The position numbers and the translations under genes are program-made. From positions 4,054,458 to 4,118,457 of the forward strand of contig NC_031476.1 in NCBI RefSeq assembly GCF_000006565.2: DNA of 64,000 nt. The letters are read 5' to 3'. This stretch comes from Toxoplasma gondii ME49. Lineage: Eukaryota > Apicomplexa > Conoidasida > Eucoccidiorida > Sarcocystidae. Shown here piece by piece: positions 47,501-60,948 of the stretch. Numbering within the stretch: the stretch's first letter is position 1; every line of letters starts with the position of its first letter. A model generated the notes under the pieces. It worked only from the letters and a program-made list of their open reading frames with translations, had not been told where the DNA came from and did not search any database.

Positions 47501-50204
47501 ATATGCATATACAACCCAAAGGGGGGCGGTTGCAAGTATGGATAAATCTTATGTTTGGTATGGTCGTTGTGGGTGAGCTATTTTTTGTAGATTCGTCCGT
47601 GCATTTCTTTTCCTTGTTTCCTTTTTGTGTGAATACTGTGAGTCACATGGGCTCTTGGTTTCATTTGTGTTTGTGTGTGACCCTAGATACACCGCGAGCT
47701 GGAGGATCAAACTGACGATGCTATGAGCGGTGCAGGCGGGATTGATTGCAGCATGAGCGGGACGACAGCCACGGTTGTTCTCCACATTCACGCGCTGAAG
47801 AAATTGTTTGTTGCTCACGTCGGGGACAGTCGCGCCGTGATTGCGCGAAGAGAACATGCGAGCTCCAGAGCAGTTGCCGGCGGATCCGATGGTTTTCGAC
47901 AGGAAACACGCAATGACAGCCGGATGCTGCAGCAACAAACCAGTTCCGAACCTCGGGAAACAGCAGAGGATCGAGGCTGCCGAAGTGGTGAGCGAATTTC
48001 GTTTTTGAGAGGTCTGTCTTTGTCGTACTTTAAATGGGACACAGATACCGAACGCCAGGTCCGACCTCAAACGAGAAGCGAGCTGTGCGTGAGATTTCTC
48101 TGGCAGCATATATCACGTTGGGTCTCGAGTAATTTACTGAGGATGCGCTAGTGAGGATACACTCTCAGATGAGAAAAGCCAGAACTTCTATGTGCTCGAA
48201 TACCCTGGAGAATTTTTTCTCTGAAACTCAAGCGCCACAACGGTAACCCAGTGCGTTTCGAACAGAAGGGCAACCGTCGATGGACAGAGCTACCAAAAAG
48301 GTAGTAGCTCAAAAAACGCGCGAAGGTTAAAACTGGATTCGAATCGTGTGTTCTCAGCGGGAACAGGCACCGACTGCCGCCCTCTATCGCGACTCATGGC
48401 ATTTGACCTAACAAACGACCACAAACCCACCAACGAAATCGAGAAACAACGCATTATGAAAGCAGGTTCGTTGCGTTCACTTCAATTTATGCATGGCCTC
48501 GATGTGCTTGTAAAAATGATGACTTGCACGGCTCCTTTGGAATGTATACACATTCACAGAGTCAAACCTATATATATATATATATATATGTATATGCTTT
48601 TAATGCGCGTGGTTGTTCATGCTCGCTTCAGATGGTGATTGACTGGAATTCGAAACGTATCGGAGTGCTTCTGCAGTCTCAAGCAAATCGGCGACACGCC
48701 AACCCCCCCTCTGTTAAGCGTTAGCTTTTCTGTGCGGTCACTCTCCTGTATAGGCGGTCAAGTTCGTCGGCTAGAGGGTGACGTTCCTCACCGCGTGTTT
48801 TTGAAGAATCGCCTTTTTCCGGGTCTTGCCATGAGTCGCGCTATTGGAGACACAATTGCCACGCAAGCAGGAGTTATTCCAGACCCTGAAGTCCGAGGTC
48901 AGAAAGAAAGCATCGGTTCCTCGTTTGTGCGCGTCCGCTTGCGATAGCGATTCGTCATTTAATGATTCCCCGCTGTTGAGGGCATCTAGGGAGTGATTCT
49001 CTTTCTTGCCGGGGTGATTTAGGCTACCAGCAGAGCCAAAGCGACGTCTAGAGCTCGTCTCTCAATGCGATTACTGTTTATCAGTAAACCATTTCCGCTT
49101 CTTACATCGATTTCCTTGCAGTTCACAGCGCCAGACAGCAGTTGGTGGTTGAACTGCACTACGCTGGATCCAATAGGCAGTTTCCCTGTCTCGCCGAGTG
49201 ACTTGTCTTACAGGCCCGGAGCTTATCAGTCTCCTAACAGTGTCGTCAATCTCAATTTCTCTATTTTACTGTATGTGTCTCTTCCCATCACCTTGTGACT
49301 TCCCGATCATCTGACATTGCCCCCCTGGCATTCCACGCTTGATTCCACTTCAAGCAAACCACACAAGTCCTAGGTCCGCGTGCCCGAGGTTCAGGGCGAC
49401 CGTAATCACTGTGTAAGATCGTCAATGCTGTTACACGTAGATGCATGTAGATGAACAATTGTGTGAAATCGCCTGGATCCTTATCTTTCAGAGTACGAAA
49501 TCCTTGAAGGCCGCGACGAATTTCTTCTGATTTGTTCCGATGGTGTCTGGGAGTTTATTTCCTCACAAGAGGCTGTCGACATGGTTTCCACTTTCGGACG
49601 CGATAACGTACGGTTCGGCTAAGCTGTTTTGTCCGATCCCTTTTGCTAGGTAGTGGCAGCTGTAGGTAAACCCCTCTATATGTTTTGCTGGTGGTCCTCA
49701 TTCTCTGTCCCCTCCTCACCTTTCTTAACTTGGCGTTGTGTATATACCTATCTGCATGTACGTACTTTGTTCATGTTACCATCGCTACGCTTTGAGTCTC
49801 TTTAGCGACACAGCTTGCTATCAGGCCTTCACTGAAAAGCAATTGTGTAGAGAGATTTTATTTTTATGTACTGGCAATTGCGTCAATACTCAAGGAGGGG
49901 TATGTTGTTTTGTGTGTTCAAAGAGAGGACTGAACACGACCCGCGTGTCAGTGTAGCCTGTTATATAGACTTGACGGTTCATACGGCCGGCAGATGAAGA
50001 CAGCAAGAGTAAACGGAGGGATGGGGTGTCTGTGGCATCTCACTCGCAAGCCGAAATCATCGGATTATATCATGTCTGTTCCGGAACTACGTCCAGGTTC
50101 AGAAGGCATGCGATGCGATCGCCAGAGAAGCATGGAAGCGTTGGATTGATGAGGAGCACAACGTCGTCGACGATATTACTGTCCTCGTTATCTACTTCCC
50201 TTGA
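44569..50204 (+). CDS. PP2C (PPM) Ser/Thr phosphatase, acylated N-terminus type
   Basis: Metal-dependent protein phosphatase. Nine GT-AG exons, all in phase: 44569-44638, 45020-46485, 46783-46910, 47232-47391, 47687-47987, 48358-48465, 48754-48897, 49492-49607, 50097-50204; 866 residues. It begins MGTCASKLG: Gly2 and Cys4 fit N-myristoylation plus palmitoylation, so membrane attachment is likely. Residues 24-512, nearly all exon 2, form a charged Ser/Glu/Arg-rich insert with RRLS at Ser268, Ser418 and Ser498. The catalytic domain follows with every PP2C signature: NQDD (about 549-552), VFDGHG (564-569), SGTTATVVL (about 632), HVGDSRAVI, DHKP (729-732), GLAMSRAIGD (768-777), CSDGVWEFIS (807 on), DDITVLVIYF (856-865). 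Metal-binding Asp positions are present, so it should be active. It is divergent with the hypothetical gene and convergent with TYW1. The exact PPM subfamily is not assigned. Confidence 0.93.
48570..48596. repeat. (TA)n tract in PP2C intron 6
   Basis: TA run between exons 48358-48465 and 48754-48897. Confidence 0.8.
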
Positions 50205-50381
50205 ATGCATACGCAAAAACTCCTGTTTTCTTCGGAATACCAGACATTCCGAAACGTTGTACGCCGGCTACGCGGACACAGACACTCCTAGAATCTACGG
50301 ATCTGGAGAGTGCCACATATGAGTGTGCATTACAAGGGAATTAGCAAGAGAAATGTGGTAAACTAACGGAAAGAGGCGCAG

Positions 50382-50415
<34 letters not shown>

Positions 50416-51719
50416 AGACAGGTGCAGGGATGTCTCTGCACACACGCAGGTAATTGTGCCCCCATACATCACGATATATTTATACGTTTGTGGCATTGAC
50501 TATCACGCTATGCAAAACCGGGTCACTGTCTGTCAGACTTGGCGTTTCACAGGAAAATATTTGGTTCTCCCCGAAGAAGTTGAGTAATAAGTGGATCGTG
50601 CGTGCGTGTACCATACACCCTCGTGTGTCCGTACTCCCATCTACATGTGCGCCTACGCTGGTTCATGTTGACTTCCGCCGGCTGTAAGTGGTGCCTTAGG
50701 TGTTGTGTGACGGAACAGGTTCATGTAGGTTGCGATAGGCGCACCCTTGCTACAACAGGTTTCCTTGCGACTCGCTGTCCACATGCTAGACCAGAACGAG
50801 TGACCCTGCACTCTGCGAATCGACCCGACGTATCTGCCCTGATTCTTGCAGAAACCACACCGAATACAAATTTGCCTTCTGGCATAAAAAGTCTGTATAC
50901 CCTTCCAATAGCGGCAAGCACTCAGTTGGGAGTGTTGCTGAAATTGCTGTCGGGAGCGGCTCTCGTTGCGGGCAGTTTCCATTCCTCATTCAAACGCTCT
51001 TCCGCGGCGGAGTGCCACATACATCCGCCGTGTGTGGGCTTCAACAACGGACAACAACAATTATTAGGAGAATCAGGAACCACAACAACATGCCATGTTT
51101 AGGGAGACACAGATATTTTTACTTTGGATGCAGTTACCACTGTATAAAAAGAAAGCGACTCCATACAAAGCACTGCCTTGGGGGTTTAGGATTTAGAGAG
51201 AACCGTCAACAAACGTGAGCGCAGGACACATTAGTCGATACAAAGAGTTAAATAAATTAGAGATCCGTACAAGCTTTGTGATCCGCAAGACGGATACGAG
51301 TGAGAATGGAACCTGTGGCAGGTGCTCCTTCATAGGCAAGCGACCAAACTTCAGCTGATGACTGCAGAACGTCTGGCCTCTGGCCTGTTTATATTTGAGG
51401 GAGGGAGATGTGCCTCAAAACAAAGTGTCAGGTCGCCACTGCGGTTCTCCCCTCTGCTTCAGTCTGCCCCATTTGCATTTTCCCCCTGTTCGGTTCGGGC
51501 TTTATCGCGGAGGAGGCGCTTCTGTTTCCCCTTGGAGAAGACCCTACATAAATGAACAAATCACAGGATGAAATCGACGACTCTTTGATGGCAAATAAAC
51601 AAATAATCCTCTTGCGATAACGCACAGCTGACGAAGCCGACGAGCAGAGGGAGGAAGTCGTGCGTCCGTTCGCAGGCAAAATTACGCAAGGTGTACAGGA
51701 ACTGCGTGTAGACTCTCAT
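50205..51719. other. Convergent 3' region of PP2C and TYW1
   Basis: No supported gene. Holds a (TA)n tract at 50384-50414 and presumably both 3' UTRs. Short frames on either strand lack motifs. Confidence 0.4.
50384..50414. repeat. (TA)n microsatellite
   Basis: TA run about 180 bases past the PP2C stop codon. Confidence 0.85.
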
Positions 51720-52997
51720 CTAAGTGACTGGCGATCGACTGCTTCTGGAAACGCATGCATGGACCACGGGCGAATCCGTTCAAAACTACGTGGCAACTGA
51801 CAAAGCGGAAACACAAACGCATCCAAAATACTTGACGTATGCCTCGTTGGCACCGAAAAATTCGGCGCTGCCTGACATGGCGGACGTTAGGTCCAATGCC
51901 TCGTTATGCATTACAGTTCACATGGCTCCTGGCACACTGATATCCTACAAACAACGACCAGGCAAGGATGCACACTTTGTCGACACAGTGTGGATAATGA
52001 CCCACGAATATAGAGACTCTCGTACCTTTTCTCCAACGGGCTGAACCCCGCTTCGGCACTTCCATAGACAGCCCAAGAAGGCGTTGGCGCGCAGTAGTCA
52101 AATCCGGTGAAGGTTGTGTTGCCACTGGTTGCCTGGAAAAAATAGTGAGAAGACAACAGAAAAAGATATACAGCCGACAGCAAATACCGAAACAGGTGCA
52201 AGACACGTCTATTAAGTAAGGTGGGGATATGAGTTGTCAATCGACCTCGATGTGCCTGTTTTCTATTCACGTCGCATGCGTGTGTAATTTGCTAATTTCC
52301 TGCTTGACCCGTACAACCAGACGCGCCCTCAACGGAGATCTCCGCACAGCACGAAACGACAGACGCACCAAACTCGAAGAGGAGAGAGAAGAAAGGTAGA
52401 GGAAAGACGGTAGGCACACGGCAGAGAAGCGAAAGGGGGAAATGGCATTCGTCACGGAATGCGCCAAATGACTAACACTCCGGCGAAGCGTGAAGCTCGA
52501 CAGAAATGCAGTTAAAGAGAAGCTGCTCCGAAGCCTTACCAGCTGGTGAAATTTGTCGTAATCAATCCACGTGTGCCATACACCGTCCCTTCGATATCTG
52601 TCCATCCCACAATCAAGGCCAAGAAAAAGCGTTTCTGGAATATCACATTCAGACCCATGGATTTGCAGAGGGGCAACTGAGACCAACGAGGCAGACGCCG
52701 CATGGTGCGCCATGTGATTCATTACTACTTTTCCACAATATAGATGTAATATTTACATAGATACATAAGCGTTAAACACGAAGTGGCCATGATAATAGTT
52801 CTACGTAGACCTCTTGGATGTGTGTAAATAAAAATATGCATGGCAAGGGTACTATGAATCGCTGTCTCCCCCCCAGTACATATAGACAGATAGGTATACT
52901 GAGCATATAATTTCTTGCCTTCCCTCCGTACGTATCCACGCGGATCACTCAATCAGTAAAACACACTAGATTATATTCATGTATTCGCACCTATAGG

Positions 52998-53038
<41 letters not shown>

Positions 53039-56000
53039 TGATACAGGCAGATCAAGGCTATGCCGCCAGGGACTCCGTACTTACGAAGTTTTGGCGATGA
53101 GAACACAACACGAGTGGCGATGCTCGCATGCAATCGCATAGTCCCCCGTAGGTAGGGCGTCGCAGAGAGTTTGACAGAAGGCAACAACCTGAGGCCAACG
53201 GAGGAAACCGCAGCGAGAAAGCGATTAAACCCTGCCGAGAACAGACGTAAGATGAGGGCGGAAAGAGCGCCAAAGAAAGGAGAAACGCAAACGCGAGGAA
53301 AAGGCACAGGGTGACGGCCGGAGCGATCACAGATGAGAAGAACAAACGGAACAACGAGATCGCGACAGCCGAGAGCGAGCGAAGGCCGCGAAAGTGAGGG
53401 GGCTGCAGAAAGGTTTAACAGGAGTGTTGTTCAAATATAAATATAAAAGGCAAATACGAAGGTACGGGAAGGTTGTCCGCAGACGAGAATCGGCGATGGA
53501 TATACCGCTACATGAAAGATGCCGCTACTTGCGACAGGGGAAATAGCAAATGGTGACATACACGCACAAAAACCTGTAAGAGACAAGCGCGTACCACCAG
53601 GGACCAAGCAAACCCTTGGCAAACTGTCACTTCTGTCTCTATATGTGGACAGGTCCTCGTCATATACATGTCTATATGTACATTTTTACGGAAACGAATA
53701 CCTGTATTCATGCATAAAAATATACGTTAAATGCAGAAACGCGTCACTCACGATGAGGAAGAAAAACGGAGCGTAAGCGACAGGAATTACATGCACTGGA
53801 AGTTCCGCAAGGCTCTCTATGTCTCGCGATTCCAAAACAGAATGTCCCGTTGTACGCACTCCGGCAAATGTAGGCATGCGCATGCAGATGTGCATGAGTT
53901 TTTGGCATGGCGATGCCAGTTCCCTTTCCGTGGATATAAATCAGACTGACCTCGTCATGCCACGGAATATTTTTCATGGTTAATTTGGAGTGCTTCGACG
54001 TTCCTGCGTAAGTCACAGCCTTGACTTCAATGAGATCGGGCGATCCTCGCAAGACCAACCGCGCATATGCTGCTGCCGAGCGATCTGTGAGAGACTGTCC
54101 CTCTGTCTTCGTTTTGCCCCGTTCTTTGTCGGCTTTTTCACCAGTTGTCTCCTCTCGGATCGCAGCCCGACTCTGAGGTGTCTCCTCTCCCGGCGACTTT
54201 TCCTGGCCGCCTTCGGTCCGAGGAGACAAGCACCCGCAGGCAGTCTCGGCATAGTCGTCTTTGTTTCCAGAGGTCGCCGGTCGACAGCACATGCGTTCAA
54301 CCTCATTTATGGAGTTTTCTCCAACAGCGGAGGCAGCAGCTGAACTGCCTTGTGGTTTTGCGCCAGTGTGACATTCTTTGGAAACATTTGCAGAAGGGTC
54401 GTCCATGTTGTACCCCCCGACGAGAGTCAAGCGATACACCGTCCGCTGCCGTTTCTCTTTCAGAAGGTCGAGGCAAAAAAGGAAGCGCTCCCAGTAGTCC
54501 GCAAACAGCGGTTGGTCTGCAAGGCGAAATGCAACGCTTCGGATGGTGTGAAGCCGCGTTGGCACAGATCGAAACAGCAGTCGGAAAAGGCGCGTGCAAC
54601 CTCTCAGCACAGATGCAACTCGCAGAAACTGGGGAAAATGGAAACGCCAAAAAACCTAGAAAGGAGTGTCCGTGGGCGACTAGCGCTTCTGCACCAAATA
54701 GGTGCATGCGGGGTACGAGAGACAGACAATCACCTAGACCGCTTGAGAGGCCCTCTCGTGGCGTATACACCATCAGAGATGTCTACCAAGAAGAAAATAC
54801 TTGTGTGTATCGAACTCTGCATGCACCTCTGCAGAAAGCGGCAGAGCAGCTGAGATGCGGGTACATCTTGGATACTTCGGCTCTGTTCTTCTCTCACGAA
54901 AAGAAGGCTTCCTCTCAGTCATCACACGACGATCGTCTAGGGGAGAATGGGCTTCAGTGCCTGGAGCCTCCGCGCACTTCCGAGTCGGAAGCGAGCGAAA
55001 CATGAAAACACTGAAGCAGTACATGACGACAGTTCCTCTGCATCTCTCGTTATGGGCATCCGATATATCTGGGCATTCTAAGCTGCGGTTTAGAGTTGAC
55101 GATTTAAGCGGCTCTCACCAAGTGTCTTGAGATCTTTGGGATTCGCGGCGTCTACAGACACGTACAGCTGCGTGACTGGCGGCAAGGTTCGCAGAGCCTC
55201 AGGAAACTGTGCGTTTGTCACCTGTATACACCGAGGAGATCAAAGGCGAAAGCACAAGGTAAACCAGGGGGCGACGGAGACAGACAGACACATGGACACT
55301 AGAGGAACGAAAGAAATCGACGAAAAATACGAAGCGCTCACTGCAGGGGCAGCGTTCGCTTTAAAAGCCGAGTGACTCTCTGTGGGTGAAGATGAACCAT
55401 CTCATAGGGTATCTTTCAATTTCTTGGTTACACACAGCTAAGCATTGCCCGATAAAAACTGCATGAAACATTCAGCAGCACTCTCGCTTACGCCGAAGAG
55501 GCACGTGAGCCCCCTGATTTGCTGCTGAGGCACCTGCCCTCACGTCCTCGGAGGATCAGCCCTGCAGACTGCACAGAACGATGCCCATGTGGCTTCCGCA
55601 TAAGCAGATTAAGTTCAAATGTGAACGCGGCTATAGCGGCACATGCATCAAAGTGGATGCGGACTCTTGGAAGAAAGTAAACTCACGAGAAATGTGGAAA
55701 TATGCTGATGGTGAAGAAGCTTCACCAGCTCAGCGATCCGCGGGTACATGATAGGTTCGCCGACCAACGACAAGGCGCAGTGACGAACTTCTGCCCTTGC
55801 TGAGGCAAGACGCTCCTCGTTGACTTCTGCCATGCCTGGAAGGAAGAAAAGTCAAAGGATGAGACGACTGAAAATGGAACGAAGCTGGAGGAGGGGCGGG
55901 GTACGCTAGGATCTGACAAGAAATCCATTAAAAAAGCGAAGGAACGGAGTTACTCCGGGAAGGCTCCAGGAGGCAACACCCGTAGACGATGGGGGCGCAT

Positions 56001-59000
56001 GGGGGGACATAGAATCAGAAATCAAGTCCACCAACCAGGCACCTCTGAGGCGCGCTAAGGAGGGACATGATAGGAAAGAAAACCGCACACAACCAGACGA
56101 AACGATAGAGAGGAGAGGAAAGAGGCAAACAAAATCGGACACACCACTTCATCGGTTCGCAAGGATAGAGGAGACGAGGGGGAGAGACCAGGACAACGAC
56201 AAGAATGTCTCTGCGGTTGGAAGCTGAAAAAATGAAGTTCGGATGAACCCGGTCCAAATGCATCCACGATCATCACTCCGTGGACACTGCATCAAGCAGT
56301 GTCACCTTTCCTGGAACCGCAAGGTCAATTCGATCATTTCATGTCCGCATCGCGGGTGTGTTGCTCCTCCTTCTCGCGAAAGACTCACGACAGATTAGTC
56401 TCACCACGTCTCCCTCCTCTCGCCATGACGTCTCGCTTTCTGCCCCACTGTCTCTGTCTATCTGTCACCTCTCAAATCCCAAAGAGCCCCTCTGCCTGTG
56501 TTCATTTCTCTACCTGCCTGCATTCGCTTTCTCTGAAGAGTGCTCGACCTGGCTGTTGCGTCCTCTGTCTCGAGGAGTTTGCGCCTTTCTGACAGTATTT
56601 TTTCTGGAGCTTTAAGCAGTCCAGTGAAGTAACGGCGTGCAGCAATTCGTAGGAACGTGGTTGTTTGTTGTTCTCATCGCTGGAGCTACATTTACGCATT
56701 TTCTTCACTCTCACCTTTGAGTTCCTTGATAGCGGCGAAGTGGTTTTTTAGGCCTTCTTCGACGATGAAGTCGGCGTTGTCTAGTTGCCATCTCCAGGAG
56801 GTCCCGACGGGGTTTTTGTGGTGTCTCCAGCAGAAGACGCATTTGTTTGCACACGCTAGAGACGGTGTCAACTCCATGCACTGTGAGGAAGTGATTCCGT
56901 AAAACGTGTGTTTGTAGCAGCCTCCTCGGCCCCGGAGTTGCGACTTTGTCCACCGACAAAGCTTCACAGCCGAGTGAGAGCCAATCAACTTGTACCCTTC
57001 CTTCTTCAGCTGTGCGGCTTGCTTCTCAGACACCATCGCCTTCTTCTCCGCGGACTTGCCTTTTTTCCCCCTCGCCGCGCTTCCCCGAGATCCTGGCCCG
57101 CCCTCGGAACGAGGCCGCGCTTCTCGCCCACATTCCACCATGTCTTCCAGATCGGCGTTTCCCTCTGGGGTTCCACAAGGAGACTGTGAGGCCTCCTTTC
57201 CTGAGGCGAAAACAGAGAGGCCGGGAGACCATCCCGGAGCCTCGCCGTCCTCATTATCATCTGACGAGAAGAGCGAAGAGCGATCGCTGCTCTCTCCCCC
57301 GCTGTCTGAAGACGAATGGGAGTCTTCAGAAAAGACGGTACTCTGCAGCTCACGGTCCCCACCCTTGGTGTCTATGTCACTCCCTTCACCGGTGGCTCTC
57401 TCGTCACCGATCGCATGCATTCGATGTCGTTCGTCTATCGTCTCCGCGCCTGGCAACTCGTGGCTTCCAGCACGACACTCAGCTGCGCCGGCTTTTCTTC
57501 CAGCTTTGCCCGAGAGTTCCTTCGGCTTGCCGCTCTTCTGCTCAGTTGCCCGACTCAGCAGACGTATCTGTTCTTTTCGAGAGGCCTTGAGGAAGGCTAC
57601 GAGACGCCGCAAAACCTCTCCTTCCCAGTTCTTCACCTTCGCCTCGAGCGACCTCTCCGTGTGCGTATCCGACAGCAGAAGAAGTGAAGACGAAGACGAC
57701 GTCGAAACAGCAGAAGAGGCGCGATGCGTCGACGGAGCCGAGAGAGGCGCAGACGCTCCCTGCGATGTCAGAGGGAGGAAAAGAAGGGGAAGAGCCCCCA
57801 GGTGCCCAGTGAGGTTTCTAAACAACGTTTTCGCAGGGCGACAGAAGGTCGGTCGAGGATACTCCGAGCTGCCACAGCCAATCCCTGCAACGAAGCATCT
57901 CGACAAAGTATTTTTTCCAACTCGAAAGTCTTTCGTCGCTTCCTCTGCTTCTGCACAGAACGCAGCAGCTGTGGACGGCGGCGAGCCTTGCGCACCCGTC
58001 GCGAGGCAAAAGAGAATAAGCAGACGCGTCGGCGACGAAGAAGAGGCGGAGTTGACGGACGCGGAGAGAAAGGCAGAAGAGTATCCTGGAGGAGAGCAGG
58101 AAAGGGGGGGTATTAGGTGAGACGCAGCGGTGGATCTCTGATTCGAGGAGATCCCTTGCGATGCTTCGAACGGCAAAGCCGAGCCCTCACTCAACGCAAG
58201 GAGATCGTCGAAAGAGAAAAACTCCATCGACTGAATAAGAACCTCAACGCCGCCGCTGTAGGCACGGTCAAGGAACCATAGTTTTCGGCTGGAGAGGCCA
58301 GAGGCCACAGGCTCTTGTGTCTCTTTCACTCTTCTCCTGGCGCGTCCGAGAGCTGTCTCTGCAGCGCGACCTCCATCGGAGAAGAAGTCGCTGGAGTCTA
58401 AGGCCTCTCTCCCCTTTTTCTCGTTTCCACTTTGTCCTCTCTCCCTTCGATCTCCCCGTCGCTGACATTTCCCCTTTTGTCCATTGACACGGGCACCACG
58501 GGCCTGGGGCGACGCGAGAGAATCAGAGGCGCTTGCAGAATCACCGGCAACCTCTTGAATATGTTCTGAAGAGGATATGCCTGTCCAGTCTCCCTTTTCA
58601 GAGTCGGCGCCGCCTTCCAAGTCGACTCCGTTACGTTGAGGACCTTTGCTCTCCTTGACGAAAGTCTTTTCTCCGCTGTGCGGTTCCTGAACTGGGAAAT
58701 CGGCACTCGGCATGTAGGCGTCTTCCTCCCTACGAAGTTGCAGACGCAAAGAGTGGAAGAGTGAGAAGGCGATTGCCGCCGATGTCCCTCCGGAAGACCC
58801 AAAGAGAATCAAAATACGAAACGGCGCCTCTCCATTTGTGGTAGGACTCTCTGGTTCCCATGGTTGTGTTTCTGATTCCTGAATTCTTCGAGCATCTTGT
58901 TGCTCGGGAGGAGAGAGAGCGTCACCTGTGCTTCCGGAGTAGTGCTGCACATGAGGGGGGTCTGATTCTCTCGAAAAAACGTCCCCTCCGTATTTGGAGA

Positions 59001-59043
59001 GGACAGAGGAGAGGCGCGGATCGAGGTAGCCAGAGGTCCACAT
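51720..59043 (-). CDS. TYW1: TYW1, tRNA-4-demethylwyosine synthase
   Basis: Radical-SAM enzyme that builds the tricyclic ring of wybutosine at position 37 of tRNA-Phe from m1G and pyruvate. Exons: 59043-56715, 55835-55687, 55221-55119, 54516-53951, 53188-53085, 52597-52540, 52132-52026, probably 51744-51720; phases agree, about 1,146 residues. The start is gcgaaaATGtgg. An N-terminal flavodoxin-type FMN fold opens with ILILFGSSGGTSAAIA (77-92). The radical-SAM cluster motif is CANKCVFCW (Cys731, Cys735, Cys738), then HKNPVGTSWRWQ. Later signatures: HCALSLVGEPIMYP, VTNAQFPEALRTLPPV, TQLYVSVDAANPKDLK, QRTVYRLTLVGGYNMD, DLIEVKAVTYAG, YAIACEHRHSCCVLIAK, WHTWIDYDKF, PSWAVYGSAEAGFSP. The protein is much longer than human TYW1 because of Ser/Glu-rich inserts in the flavodoxin half and a roughly 100-residue charged insert in exon 4. 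If the last donor (aaaag/gtacga) is not used, the frame runs to a stop at 51911. Confidence 0.93.
52998..53039. repeat. (TA)n tract in TYW1 intron 5
   Basis: TA run with one G interruption, about 45 bases past the exon 5 donor. Confidence 0.8.
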
Positions 59044-60948
59044 TTTCGCGTCATATCGGCGAAGTCATCTACAAGCGCTTCAAGGAAGTCAGATTTCGCC
59101 TCCGAAAACCCAGCTCACGCGGAGGGAAGAAACAGAAGGGGAACAGAGACTCGCAGCGAGACACTCTCACTGGTTGTGCATGTTCAGGCATGAATCTTCA
59201 TACAGATATACACAATCTTTTCGGCCGAGAGCTCAGTGCAAGTTCCCTAGATCTTATCCCTGAAGAAACGACGGAACACGGTTTTACATGTCTCATTCAA
59301 GAGGGAAGGGGGCACGGGGACACTGTGGCATGGCTGTAGACGATTGAACTTTAAAAAGATCATAAAGTAGAACGGAAGAAATGTGAGACATCATCGCTGG
59401 CATTGTCGACTTCTTCTGCCTGAAAACTCAACTGGCTTGAGTGAACATGAGACGGTTCAGGTCGACAGAAGATGCTATTTACCACAAAGATCACTTCCAC
59501 ACAGACTCGAGATCTGCAGGGACATCGAAGTGCCACAGTTTTCTCCATCCTAGAAGAAGATAAAGGCAGAGACTGGAGCGGGGGACATGGCATGGGCCTG
59601 CAAGAAAACAAATCGAAACTTTGAGGTGAATCGACTCTTCGCTGACTACGCAACTTTTCGCAGCTGCACGCGAGTGCCCCACGATTCATTGGGTGCCTTT
59701 GGCGAGCGTCTTGAAATCGTTTTGATGGTTGTTCCTTCCATGTCTTCATCGAATTTTTTGTCTAGATAGACAAGCTGAGAGAGGTATGTTCGCAGTAACG
59801 GAGAATCTCGGTGCCTGGCTATCCCCTCCCAACGGGGGCTCTCGTAATTCTCTGTCTCTCGTTTAACCGTCCGTCGCCGCCCGTCACAGCCGAAGAATCA
59901 GTTGTTTTCTTCGGAAGGAAATTACTGAGTTCGCCAGAAAACGGAGCCGGCGTGCGCTACTCCGCTGCGCCTCCCTGGACGAGACGAGGGAGATGTCTTT
60001 CTGACGATTTCCGCGTTGCTGGGTTGGGGATGTCAGCGCGATTTCTAGCGGCGAGCGTGAGAGAACGCCTAGAGGAGAAGTGAAAAGTGGAAACATGTCG
60101 CGTTCGTTGTCTCTCAAATAAACATCAGGGACTAAGGGATGTGGAACGACTACACAAGAAGCCTGCTCCTTTACGAGAACATTGTTGGGTGTCTCTGGTA
60201 AAACAGAGAACTGCTGCATCTGGCGCTGTGTCCCCCTGGATGTCTTCGCTGAATCTTGGCAACATGTCCGTCCTCCAGTGGGGCAATATTTCCTGCCAAG
60301 TTGAGAAATTCAACCAGAACTTGCCCAGCTACTAAATGAAAGTGAAAATGGGATGGGTACGGCTTTTAGAGGACTAGATCACTGAACCTGGATGTCTCGT
60401 GGAGAGAGAGTAACGAAGACAAGGGGGCAAGAACAAGTAGACCCCCATCTCTGACATAGGATACGGGATAGACACCGTTTCAACAGAACGCAAGGCATGT
60501 ACTATTAGATCTGCACAGAGTGGAAAAATCAAGGATATGTTCATGTGGATCACGTGCGTGAAACCTACCTATAGGATCGAAAGTGGAGCGTATCGCAGCT
60601 GTTTTTGAGGGCACCTCTTCCATATCGCAACATGACTTCAAAACCATATGATCTAAACGTATTACCAGTCACGTCTTATTCTTCTTCAGCGAATTCTTGT
60701 GCAGGGCTCTTCTATGCCTATGGTTTGCACTCTGAGTCACATACACATCGATACGTCGGTATTTATTCGAACATTGCCTTGAAACAGACATAGAGACTTT
60801 CAGATGGATTAATTGCTGTCTCTTGCTGCCGTCGACGAACGCGCTTGTCGGTCTCTCCTTTGCCTTTGCAAGTAGTGAGAATGCATAGGAAGACCCAACT
60901 CCAGCGTAAGCTTACCTATCCATTTGCGCGAGTGGTTTTGACACGAAA
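59044..60948. other. Divergent upstream region of TYW1 and the SAP-like gene
   Basis: About 1.9 kb between the two start codons, with no coding frame I can support. Both promoters and 5' UTRs should be here. No repeat tract was noticed. Confidence 0.4.

Noticed and set aside
48320..48345. tRNA-like word near ggattcgaatc
   Set aside because: Only a T-arm-like word; no matching acceptor stem or anticodon arm, and it lies in a PP2C intron just before an exon.
49118..49300. Possible PP2C exon after the acceptor ttccttgcag
   Set aside because: Exon 7 (ending cga g) joins exon 8 (ag tac gaa) in perfect phase and continuous PP2C alignment, so no extra exon is needed.
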